From NCBI RefSeq assembly GCF_013170825.1, contig NZ_CP033365.1, positions 4,538,001 through 4,602,000 of the forward strand: a DNA stretch of 64,000 nt, given 5' to 3'. Positions within the stretch are counted from its first letter, which is position 1. Every line of letters starts with the position of its first letter. The DNA is from Mesorhizobium sp. NZP2298. GTDB lineage: Bacteria; Pseudomonadota; Alphaproteobacteria; Rhizobiales; Rhizobiaceae. Positions 52,510 through 60,895 of the stretch are shown here, in pieces. Position numbers and translations under genes: made by a program. Below the pieces are notes generated by a model. That model was not told where the DNA came from. It saw nothing but the letters and a program-made list of their open reading frames with translations, and did no database searches.

Positions 52510-52518
52510 TTATCCACA
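52510..52518 (+). promoter_or_regulatory. Consensus DnaA box upstream of nrdJ
   Basis: TTATCCACA is an exact match to the strong DnaA box. It lies about 540 bases before the nrdJ start and 254 bases before the NrdR box. DnaA-controlled ribonucleotide reductase expression is known in other bacteria; here it is inferred. Confidence 0.5.
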
Positions 52519-52771
52519 TGTGTGACACACAAGATGTTGGGGTCACAAAAGCTACGCAAACGAATCCTTGACGGCGCAAAACGAGTCGCCTTTTATAGGC
52601 CATGTGCTCCTGTTGAGAGTGCGACCGGAAAGTTCTGAGCCCGGTCTTTTTCCCGGATTATGTGTGTTTTTGCCCGCATTTCCGCCTGTTTACGAGGCGG
52701 CGGAAGCGTTGGGATTGTGGGTGGTGGGCGACGAAAGGGACAATTGTCGGTCTGGAAAAAATGATCTGTTA

Positions 52772-52787
52772 ACACTATATTTAGTGT
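52772..52787. promoter_or_regulatory. NrdR box
   Basis: ACACTATATTTAGTGT matches the palindromic NrdR consensus acaCwAtATaTwGtgt at 15 of 16 positions. NrdR represses ribonucleotide reductase genes when dATP is high. Its position upstream of nrdJ fits exactly. Confidence 0.88.
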
Positions 52788-52800
52788 TTGCAGGCAGGCT

Positions 52801-52816
52801 CGACGCTAGATAGTGT
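52801..52816. promoter_or_regulatory. Degenerate second NrdR box
   Basis: CGACGCTAGATAGTGT keeps the right half-site (TAGATAGTGT) and matches about 11 of 16 positions. Its start is 29 bases after the first box, close to the roughly three-turn spacing of paired NrdR boxes. Confidence 0.5.
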
Positions 52817-53049
52817 GACCTTCCCTCTACGGAGGGAATCGCAAAAGTTTCAGTTGAGGACCCGCGGGGTCGGTTTGCAGCTTGGGTAGGCGCCTGGGAA
52901 GGTGTTCGATTGCCGGTTGCTGCGGGCGCTTGCGACGAGGAGATGCCGGCATTGTTCGCGATGTCGGCAAACGGCGGACTGCGCTTTTCGCCCTGGGGGG
53001 CAGAAATCCCCTGACGAAAGCGCTATATATAGACAAAAGGACCGGATCA

Positions 53050-56000
53050 ATGCGCATCGAGCGTCGTTTCACCAAGCCAGGCCAATCAGCTTATGCGGAG
53101 ATCGAATTCCGCAAGGCTCTTTCCGAGATCAAGAATCCGGATGGCTCGGTGGTGTTCCGCTTGGACAATATCGATGTGCCGGCGCAGTTCTCGCAGGTTG
53201 CCGCCGACATCCTGGCGCAGAAATATTTCCGCAAGGCCGGCGTCCCCGCGCGCCTGAAGAAGGTCGAGGAGAACGATGTCCCCTCCTTCCTGTGGCGCTC
53301 CGTCGCCGACGAGGCCGAACTTGCCAAGCTGCCGGAAGCCGAGCGCTATGGTTCCGAGATCGACGCCCGCCAGGTCTTCGACCGGCTGGCCGGCACCTGG
53401 ACCTATTGGGGCTGGAAGGGCGGCTACTTCAAGTCGGAGGAAGACGCCCGCGCTTTCCGCGACGAGCTCGCCTATATGCTGGCCACCCAGCGCGTCGCAC
53501 CGAATTCGCCGCAATGGTTCAACACTGGGTTGCACTGGGCCTATGGCATTGACGGTCCGAGCCAGGGCCACTTCTATGTCGACCCCTTCACCGGCAAGCT
53601 GACCAAGTCGAAATCCTCCTACGAGCATCCGCAGCCGCATGCCTGCTTCATCCAGGGCGTGCAGGACGACCTCGTCAACGAGGGCGGCATCATGGATTTG
53701 TGGGTGCGTGAGGCGCGCCTGTTCAAATACGGCTCGGGCACCGGTTCGAACTTCTCGCTGCTGCGCGGCGAAGGCGAAAAACTGTCGGGCGGCGGCCGCT
53801 CGTCCGGCCTGATGAGCTTCCTCAAGATCGGCGACCGCGCCGCCGGCGCCATCAAGTCGGGCGGCACGACGCGCCGTGCGGCGAAAATGGTCATTGTCGA
53901 CGCCGATCACCCCGATATCGAGGAATTCATCGACTGGAAGGTCAATGAAGAGCAGAAGGTCGCCTCGCTGGTGACCGGCTCCAAGATCGTCAAGAAGCAC
54001 CTCGAAGCGATCATGAAGGCCTGCGTCAATTGCGAAGGCAATGGCGAGGACTGCTTCGATCCGGCCATCAACACGGCGCTGAAGCGCGAGATCAAGGCAG
54101 CCAAGAAGTCGGCCGTGCCGGAGAACTACATCTACCGCGTCATCCAGTTCGCCAAGCAGGGCTACACGTCGATGTCGTTCAAGACCTACGACACCGACTG
54201 GGATTCGGATGCCTACCTGACGGTCTCGGGCCAGAACTCCAACAATTCGGTGTCGTTGAAGGACAATTTCCTGCGCGCCGTCGAGGACGATGCCGACTGG
54301 CACCTGACCGCCCGCAAGGACGGCAAGGTACTGAAGACGCTGAAGGCCAGGGATCTATGGGAAAAGATCGGCTACGCCGCCTGGGCGTCGGCCGATCCGG
54401 GCCTGCATTTCAACACGACGATGAACGACTGGCATACCTGCGCTTCGGCCGGCGCGATCCGGGCCTCCAACCCGTGCTCGGAATACATGTTCCTCGACGA
54501 CACGGCCTGCAACCTCGCCTCGATCAATCTGCTGCCCTACCGCAACGCCGACGGCACGATTGACATCGCCGCCTACGAGCACACGGTGCGGCTGTGGACC
54601 ATCGTTCTCGAAATCTCGGTGATGATGGCACAGTTCCCGTCGAAGGAGATCGCCAAGCTCTCCTACGACTACCGCACGCTCGGCCTCGGCTACGCCAACA
54701 TTGGCGGCCTGCTGATGACCTCGGGCATTCCCTATGATTCCGACGAGGGCCGCGCCATCTGCGCCGCGCTCACCGCCATCATGACCGGCGTCGCCTACGC
54801 CACCTCGGCCGAGATGGCCTCCGAGCTCGGCGCGTTTCCCGACTATGACCGCAACGCCCAGAACATGCTGCGCGTCATGCGCAACCATCGCCGCGCCGCC
54901 TATGGCGACAAGGACGGCTATGAGAAGCTGGCCGTCAATCCGGTGCCGCTGGTCGCTTCCGACCTCAAGCAGCAGGCGCTCGCAGAGCATGCGAAAGCCG
55001 CCTGGGACCGCGCCATCGAGCTTGGCGAGGAGCATGGCTATCGCAATGCGCAGGCAACCGTCATCGCGCCGACCGGCACGATCGGCCTGGTCATGGATTG
55101 CGACACCACCGGCATCGAGCCCGACTTCGCGCTGGTGAAGTTCAAGAAGCTCGCCGGCGGCGGCTACTTCAAGATCATCAACCGCGCCGTGCCGGAAGCG
55201 CTGCGCACGCTCGGCTACTCCGAAGCCCAGATCGGCGAGATGGAGGCCTATGCGGTCGGCCACGGCAATCTCAACCAGGCGCCGGCCATCAACCCCGGCT
55301 CGCTGAAGGCAAAAGGTTTCACCGATGAGAAGATCGAGGCACTCAACGCAGCGTTGAAGTCGGCCTTCGACATCAAGTTCGTCTTCAATCAGTGGACGCT
55401 TGGCGCCGACTGGGTGAAGGAGACGTTTGGTTTCACCGACGAGCAGCTCAACGACTTCTCTTTCGAGATGCTGCCGGCGCTGGGCTTCTCCAGGAAGGAC
55501 ATCGAGGCCGCCAACATCCATGTCTGCGGTGCGATGACGCTGGAAGGCGCACCCTTCCTCAAGGCCGAACACCTCGCCGTGTTCGACTGCGCCAGCCCGT
55601 GCGGCAAGATCGGCAAGCGCTCGCTGTCGATCAACAGCCACATCCAGATGATGGCGGCGGCGCAGCCCTTCATCTCGGGCGCCATCTCCAAGACCATCAA
55701 CATGCCCAACGACGCGACGGTGGAGGACGCCAAGGGCGCCTACATGCTGTCGTGGAAGCTGGCGCTGAAGGCCAACGCGCTCTACCGCGACGGCTCGAAG
55801 CTGTCGCAGCCGCTCAACTCATCGCTGCTCGCCGATGGCGAGGACGATGAGGACGAAGCCCTCGAACAGCTGATCCAGGCTCCGGCGGCAGCGCGCGCGA
55901 CGCAGATCACCGAGCGGATCGTCGAGCGCATCATCGAACGCGTGTCGCGCGAGCAGGAAAAGCTGCCCGGCCGCCGCAAGGGCTATACGCAGAAGGCCAA

Positions 56001-56838
56001 GATCGGTGGCAACACCATCTTCCTGCGCACCGGCGAGTATGATGATGGCCGCCTCGGCGAGATCTTCATCGACATGAACAAGGAAGGCGCGACACTGCGT
56101 GGCCTTCTCAACAACTTCGCCATCGCGATTTCGCTCGGCCTGCAATACGGCGTGCCGCTCGACGAATATGTGCACGCCTTCACCTTCACCAAGTTCGAGC
56201 CGGCTGGCATGGTCATCGGCAACGATGCCATCAAGAGCGCGACGTCGATCCTCGACTACGTGTTCCGCGAACTGGCCATCTCCTATCTCGGCCGCAACGA
56301 CCTTGCCCATGTCGACCAGTCGGACTTCTCCAACACCGCGCTCGGCCGGGGCATCAGCGAAGGCAAGACCGACGCCGTCTCCAAGGGCCTGACCCGTGGT
56401 TCGCCGGTGAAGCTGGTGTCGAGGGCAATCGGCAGCGAGCCGAAGGGCTTTGCCGGCGGCTCGACCGGAACCCCTGCCCGCTCGGCGCCGACCGCCTTCT
56501 CCGGCTCCAACGTGCTGGCGTTGAAGCCAGCCAGCGACGAGGCGGTCGCCTACAAGCGCGACTATGAGGATCGGGCCAAGGAACTGGCGGAGGACATCGC
56601 CTTCGAGGAAGCGGCGGGCGCTGCTTCCGAGACTTCGGATGCCACGGCGGTGCTGTTCACCGACGCCGCGGCCAACGAGGCCGCCGAAGCCAAGAAACTC
56701 GCCGCCGACCGCCGCGCCAGGTCACTGCTGCAAGGCTACACCGGCAATTCCTGCTCCGAGTGCCAGAATTTTACGATGGTGCGGAACGGGACCTGTGAGA
56801 AGTGCGATACTTGCGGCGCAACGAGCGGGTGCAGCTGA
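53050..56838 (+). CDS. nrdJ: Adenosylcobalamin-dependent (class II) ribonucleoside-diphosphate reductase
   Basis: 1262 aa from ATG at 53050. Class II RNR converts ribonucleotides to deoxyribonucleotides with B12, and needs no small subunit. Core elements: [40 protein letters not shown], active-site region [20 protein letters not shown] (catalytic Cys, Asn and Glu) and [20 protein letters not shown]. The C-terminal tail [29 protein letters not shown] carries redox or zinc-binding cysteine pairs. The length is typical for rhizobial NrdJ. An NrdR box controls it. Confidence 0.97.
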   Translation: MRIERRFTKPGQSAYAEIEFRKALSEIKNPDGSVVFRLDNIDVPAQFSQVAADILAQKYFRKAGVPARLKKVEENDVPSFLWRSVADEAELAKLPEAERYGSEIDARQVFDRLAGTWTYWGWKGGYFKSEEDARAFRDELAYMLATQRVAPNSPQWFNTGLHWAYGIDGPSQGHFYVDPFTGKLTKSKSSYEHPQPHACFIQGVQDDLVNEGGIMDLWVREARLFKYGSGTGSNFSLLRGEGEKLSGGGRSSGLMSFLKIGDRAAGAIKSGGTTRRAAKMVIVDADHPDIEEFIDWKVNEEQKVASLVTGSKIVKKHLEAIMKACVNCEGNGEDCFDPAINTALKREIKAAKKSAVPENYIYRVIQFAKQGYTSMSFKTYDTDWDSDAYLTVSGQNSNNSVSLKDNFLRAVEDDADWHLTARKDGKVLKTLKARDLWEKIGYAAWASADPGLHFNTTMNDWHTCASAGAIRASNPCSEYMFLDDTACNLASINLLPYRNADGTIDIAAYEHTVRLWTIVLEISVMMAQFPSKEIAKLSYDYRTLGLGYANIGGLLMTSGIPYDSDEGRAICAALTAIMTGVAYATSAEMASELGAFPDYDRNAQNMLRVMRNHRRAAYGDKDGYEKLAVNPVPLVASDLKQQALAEHAKAAWDRAIELGEEHGYRNAQATVIAPTGTIGLVMDCDTTGIEPDFALVKFKKLAGGGYFKIINRAVPEALRTLGYSEAQIGEMEAYAVGHGNLNQAPAINPGSLKAKGFTDEKIEALNAALKSAFDIKFVFNQWTLGADWVKETFGFTDEQLNDFSFEMLPALGFSRKDIEAANIHVCGAMTLEGAPFLKAEHLAVFDCASPCGKIGKRSLSINSHIQMMAAAQPFISGAISKTINMPNDATVEDAKGAYMLSWKLALKANALYRDGSKLSQPLNSSLLADGEDDEDEALEQLIQAPAAARATQITERIVERIIERVSREQEKLPGRRKGYTQKAKIGGNTIFLRTGEYDDGRLGEIFIDMNKEGATLRGLLNNFAIAISLGLQYGVPLDEYVHAFTFTKFEPAGMVIGNDAIKSATSILDYVFRELAISYLGRNDLAHVDQSDFSNTALGRGISEGKTDAVSKGLTRGSPVKLVSRAIGSEPKGFAGGSTGTPARSAPTAFSGSNVLALKPASDEAVAYKRDYEDRAKELAEDIAFEEAAGAASETSDATAVLFTDAAANEAAEAKKLAADRRARSLLQGYTGNSCSECQNFTMVRNGTCEKCDTCGATSGCS

Positions 56839-57315
56839 GAAATCTGAAACGCTAAAACTAGATCGGCCCCGAAACTTTGTCCCTGAGCGTGTTAAACGCA
56901 AATTTCGCCCTGCTAGGTGAGTCCCTCCTGACCTGACGCGCCACCGCATCTTGCTCAACGTCAAGATAGATGGCTCGCCCGACACTCGAAATTGACTCAC
57001 CCTAGGAAAAAGAAGGCCCGGACGCTTTAGCGTCCGGGCCTTCGACTATTTGTGCCAATGCGAGGATACGAACCTCTCGAACGACGCGGGATGATCTCGG
57101 CTCAAAGGTCCGCTAAGCGCCAGGAGTGGTCATCTCAGCCCGCGCTAGGGAATGACCGGATTGGGGCCGATTGCGGACCATCAGCTTCTGGAGAGTGAGT
57201 CCGCGAAAACAGACTTGCTCAATACGTTAAAGCCACACCCTTGCGGTGCGAATCTCCCCCGGCAAATGGCTGGATATGATTCTGCGCCCTATAGCGGCGA
57301 TCAGGGAGGCTGTTC
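56839..57315. other. Region between nrdJ and accessory DNA, with a minus-strand terminator
   Basis: 477 bases without a supported ORF. A strong terminator for the minus strand is at 57012-57043, and a tRNA-T-arm-like sequence (GAGGTTCGTATCCTC on the minus strand) lies around 57068-57082. It looks like the left boundary of the accessory segment. Confidence 0.5.
57012..57043 (-). terminator. Strong intrinsic terminator (minus strand)
   Basis: Fourteen-base-pair perfect stem GAAGGCCCGGACGC / GCGTCCGGGCCTTC with a four-base loop. On the minus strand it is followed by TTTTTCC, so it ends leftward transcripts, probably from the 57316-58593 gene or from an RNA gene near 57060-57150. Confidence 0.85.
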
Positions 57316-58593
57316 TTAGCCTTGGCTACGGCGCGCTTTTGCGGCCGTGGCCCATAGATTGGTGAGAAAGTCTGGCATGACGATCCAATCACCTCCTTCT
57401 TCACTGCGGATCAAGGCATTGTTATCGCCGTTGGCATACATCAGCCGCATGCGTTGTGAGCCATTCCAGTTCTCTCCCAACAATGTTCCCGACATGTTGA
57501 CCATGACATTGGTCATGGCTGGGGCTGTGTCTTCAACTCCAGTCAGCTCCCAATCGACTATGATTATATCCTTCAGTTCATCCCGCAGCCGCCCTGCTCG
57601 ATAACCGATAGTCCGCTTGGGATAGTCGATGGTCGACTGTGCCAGCGCCCCGAAGTTCCGTTTAACGAGGCATTCTATATAAACTACCGCTGCCTTCTCA
57701 GGTGAGCCCTCTTCCAGGGTGCCAGCTGACATCGATGAGGTGATAATCGTATTAGCTATTGTGGGCCGTGCTTCCCACGCATCGAGTCGCTTCTTGGTGT
57801 CAGCATTCTTTAGGAGGCTGTGACCAAGCTCCTTCCAATCGACCGGCCTTTGCTCTTCGGCGGCCTTGGCGAGACGCTGAGCTTCGTCCCGTCTCCGATC
57901 GAAGTAGTCGACCATCGCTTGCAGTAGGTTGAACGCTTTTGCAGCGACGAGTGAATGGCCAAAATTGGGATTGAGGCCGTGAACAATTCCGTGGCGGAAA
58001 GGCAGTGTGATTGAGCTGCTATCCAACTTTCGGCGCGTCGAGCCGAAAAGGGCCAAGCCTTCTGACAGCCCGCCTGGGCCAGACGTTTGCGAGTCGAAGA
58101 CCGGCGCGTCAGCTCCACCGGAGAATGGGTGCTTGGCGGTCATCGTCGTGCAGATGCCGTCGATAACAATGAGGATCAACGGAATAGCGGACAGGTAATC
58201 CTCCACAGCGGTCCGTTCGACCGCGCGCTCATAGAGTTCGCCCCAACTTGCATAGTGAGACGTGTGAAAGCGGTATCCGAGGAAGCGAAGATTGTCCGGA
58301 TCAAGGTGGTAAGCGGTGAGAATAGCCTCGCCCTCATCAACTTCCGCTGCAAGCGCTTTGGCCACCGCATCGACGGACATCCGATCGTAGTTCACCCAAC
58401 CAAGAGGGCTGTAAATTTCGGCGAACCGATCCCTGTTGGCAAGCATCACCTTTACGCTCTCAACCTGTGCGTCAAGGTCCTGGAATTGCTTCCGCATATC
58501 CGGATTGAAGAATCCAATCAGCTTTGCAAGAGGCTTCAGCGCTTCGAACTGTTGAAGGGTGAAATCGCCGGGCGGTTTTGGCTTATCCGTCAC
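57316..58593 (-). CDS. Unknown protein with HEPN-like RX4H motif
   Basis: 425 aa. No family is recognised with certainty. Residues 195-225 read TLPFRHGIVHGLNPNFGHSL, then VAAKAFNLLQAMVDYF. This puts an RX4H motif (R200, H205) at the start of a helix, as in HEPN ribonucleases and Apea-type HEPN proteins (R-x-x-I-x-H-G). A long helical region surrounds it. The C-terminal third (residues 300-400) looks like a separate alpha/beta NTF2-like domain (VVYIECLVKRNFGALAQSTI). Set in an accessory region, it could be a toxin or defence effector. Confidence 0.65.
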   Translation of the reverse strand: MTDKPKPPGDFTLQQFEALKPLAKLIGFFNPDMRKQFQDLDAQVESVKVMLANRDRFAEIYSPLGWVNYDRMSVDAVAKALAAEVDEGEAILTAYHLDPDNLRFLGYRFHTSHYASWGELYERAVERTAVEDYLSAIPLILIVIDGICTTMTAKHPFSGGADAPVFDSQTSGPGGLSEGLALFGSTRRKLDSSSITLPFRHGIVHGLNPNFGHSLVAAKAFNLLQAMVDYFDRRRDEAQRLAKAAEEQRPVDWKELGHSLLKNADTKKRLDAWEARPTIANTIITSSMSAGTLEEGSPEKAAVVYIECLVKRNFGALAQSTIDYPKRTIGYRAGRLRDELKDIIIVDWELTGVEDTAPAMTNVMVNMSGTLLGENWNGSQRMRLMYANGDNNALIRSEEGGDWIVMPDFLTNLWATAAKARRSQG

Positions 58594-59141
58594 GAGTAGT
58601 TTCCCGCTTTTCTATAAGCCCCGGCGTCGCGTGAGGAAAAGACAGCAATGATGCTCCAAATTTTCGCCATGTAATGTCATCCTATCCGACTGTAGCCTAG
58701 GCGCGCCTTCAACGGTCGCCGACTCAGGCCTATGTTCGGCCCCATACGCGACGTAATGGCCAGCATTCGGACATGTCACAGGCAATGTCCGCTTTTGGCG
58801 GTCGGCCAACGTAGCTCTGACGACCGACATGCGGCGCGTTGCTGCTCGGCAGCTTGGGTGCCCAAAAGCAGACAGGCAGCTATTGTATATAGATGTTCAA
58901 TAAGCGGACTCCGAAGGGTTGCCAAGTTGCCGTTGTCGATGGGGCATCTCCTCACGGCAGTCTTTGCGCGACTTTGAAGCACAGAGAGGGAACATTGAGC
59001 TGGCGCCCCTCAATGGGATGGCCGGCGCCGCAGCGTAAAATTATCCAAACCGCTAACAAATCGGGCGCACCCGGCGAGACATATTGCTGCCGTATCCCGG
59101 CAATGCGATATCGGTCGCGATTGAATTGAGACCCTTTCGCT
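58594..59141. other. Accessory intergenic region
   Basis: 548 bases. Short frames have no coding style. A segment with CATTCGGACATGTCACAGGC and AATGTCCGCTTTTGGCGG (58763-58802) resembles common intergenic text in rhizobial accessory DNA; a similar GTCCGCTTTC occurs near 60668. No terminator or tRNA was seen. Confidence 0.45.
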
Positions 59142-60416
59142 ATGCAATTGACGCGCCTTGAGCTTTATAAACGGGTCTGCGACAGGCCGCTCAGTAAAGT
59201 CGCCCCGGAGCTCGGAATATCCGGCACAGCGCTCGCCTCCATCTGCAAACGGTATCAGATCCCCTATCCCGGATCCGGCTACTGGACCCGCAGATCCCTT
59301 GGGCTTGCGGCAGAGCTGCCATCACTACCGGAGGCATCGAATGAAACCATCGAGATCACCGCGTCGATCCCGAAGCCACGGCAGAAGAGAACGCCGGAAG
59401 AAATTGCGGCACGTAAGACCAAGCGCCTAGCGAGACCTGATCGTCCGGTACATCATCCGCTGTTGTTTGGTGTCGAAGAGCATTTGCGGAAAACACGGGA
59501 CGTGAAAGAGGGCGAATTCCTCAGGCCCTATAAGAGGATTCTGCCGGACTTGATTTCATCGGAAACCGCGCTGCTTCGCGCACTCTCGATCGCCAATGAC
59601 CTCTACCTCGCGCTGCACAAACAAGGATACCGGGTTCACATCGCTCAGGCCGCCGATGATCTTCATCGCATCCACGTCAAGGAACAGGAAGTGGAGCGAA
59701 AGGATCGCAAATACGGACGCTACCACTCCGGAAGCATCTGGGCGCCCGACCGGCCGACCGTCTTCTACGTTGACACGGTGCCAATAGGGCTCGCTCTCAC
59801 CGAGATGACGGAAAGAGTGACGATGCGATACCTCAACGGTGATTATCATCGTGAGGACAGCAGACTCATACGGTCAGCCAAGCCTTGGCAACTCACGCAC
59901 TCCTGGACAACAGAGCAGGATATGCCCTGCGGACGTTTTCGGGTGATTGCTTATTCCCCAAAAAAGGGCGTCGACTGGTCCGTCAGTTGGCAGGAGACCG
60001 AGCAGGAGGCGCTTGGCACGCTGATCCCAAAAATCGTCGAGACCTCAAAAGCGGCTAGGGACAATGTGCAACGCCTTATGGACGCCGAGGATGTGGCCGA
60101 GGCGAAAAGGAAAAAGGAGCGAGAGGAATGGTGGGCGCGCTACGAACGACAGGAGGATGCCCGCAAGACAGCGCAAGCTCTTGCTGATAGCCGTCAGCAA
60201 CTTGCGGAAATTATCGAGAGGTGGGGGAGAGCGATGACGGTAGAGCGCTTTTTCGCCGATGCGGAAGAGCGGTTGAAGAGCGCAAACGAAGAGCGTCGGC
60301 AACGGCTGGAGGAACGTCTGACGCTCGCGAGGGCAATGATGGAAAGCATAGATCCGCTGGATTTCATAGAAAGCTGGGTAGCCCCGGAGGAGAGGCACCG
60401 TTCAAAGTTCATCTAG
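59142..60416 (+). CDS. Unknown protein with N-terminal HTH and C-terminal coiled coil
   Basis: 424 aa. The first 50 residues are a helix-turn-helix type: LTRLELYKRVCDRPLSKVAP, ELGISGTALASICKRYQIPY, then PGSGYWTRR. This N-terminal module (LY..V...P...LA...G.S...L...CR...IP.P..GYW) is found in many proteins of genomic islands with no assigned function. A middle alpha/beta part (100-280) follows, then a long charged coiled coil (residues of about 310-405, KRKKEREEWWARYERQEDAR). It may bind DNA. Confidence 0.7.
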   Translation: MQLTRLELYKRVCDRPLSKVAPELGISGTALASICKRYQIPYPGSGYWTRRSLGLAAELPSLPEASNETIEITASIPKPRQKRTPEEIAARKTKRLARPDRPVHHPLLFGVEEHLRKTRDVKEGEFLRPYKRILPDLISSETALLRALSIANDLYLALHKQGYRVHIAQAADDLHRIHVKEQEVERKDRKYGRYHSGSIWAPDRPTVFYVDTVPIGLALTEMTERVTMRYLNGDYHREDSRLIRSAKPWQLTHSWTTEQDMPCGRFRVIAYSPKKGVDWSVSWQETEQEALGTLIPKIVETSKAARDNVQRLMDAEDVAEAKRKKEREEWWARYERQEDARKTAQALADSRQQLAEIIERWGRAMTVERFFADAEERLKSANEERRQRLEERLTLARAMMESIDPLDFIESWVAPEERHRSKFI

Positions 60417-60895
60417 ACAGTTTGGGTTGCAGGCATTGTGGGCGCGCACCAGAGAACAAAGGATGAAGAGCACCGGCGAAATCAGCATTGCGCCCGCTGC
60501 ATGGCATAGGTGGTCAAAACGATTTTATCTTGTGCGCCGGCGGCATTTATCCGAACTCACCGCTCAGGTCGTGCCGCAGTCAAAGGTGTATAGGCTTACA
60601 TAAGCAATCGTAGCGCGCCCTTGGCGGGTTCGGAATATTCGACGCAGCAACGGCGCCGTTAGCGGACTGTCCGCTTTCAGGTGCAATGAGCTGAGTTGCC
60701 GCCATATAGAACCGCCAGCAGAGCTCTTCCAGCCCGGGGCCTAGAAAGTTTTAGCGTCGGCAATTTGTGTACATCTGTGATGCCCTCTACTAAGCATTTT
60801 CGCATCAGCTATTACAGCTCAATCGCGCACGAGCATTCCGAACTAAAGCGTAAGCAGTCCTGGCATGCTCATCCAACGAAATTTCTTGCGCCTAA
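60417..60895. other. Intergenic region between convergent accessory genes
   Basis: 479 bases with lower GC. It shows no ORF with coding character, no tRNA and no clear hairpin with a T-run. GCGGACTGTCCGC (60662-60674) is a small palindrome. Confidence 0.45.

Larger units (their letters stand above)
52390..53049. other. Long nrdJ upstream region
   Basis: This 660-base stretch lacks a convincing gene; the frame that joins nrdJ from 52882 has no coding style before 53050. It carries a consensus DnaA box (52510-52518), an NrdR box (52772-52787) and a degenerate second NrdR site (52801-52816), so it is mainly regulatory and a long leader. Confidence 0.65.

Noticed and set aside
53086..54303. 405-codon open frame antisense to nrdJ
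   Set aside because: It is a GC-rich shadow of the nrdJ frame, with no ribosome binding site or recognisable protein pattern.
57060..57150. A complete tRNA gene on the minus strand
   Set aside because: A T-arm-like GAGGTTCGTATCCTC is seen, but no matching acceptor, D or anticodon arms can be folded, and the T-loop lacks the usual A at position 58.
58732..58977. 81-codon frame in the accessory gap
   Set aside because: Residue composition looks random, and the same DNA contains intergenic-type motifs found elsewhere.
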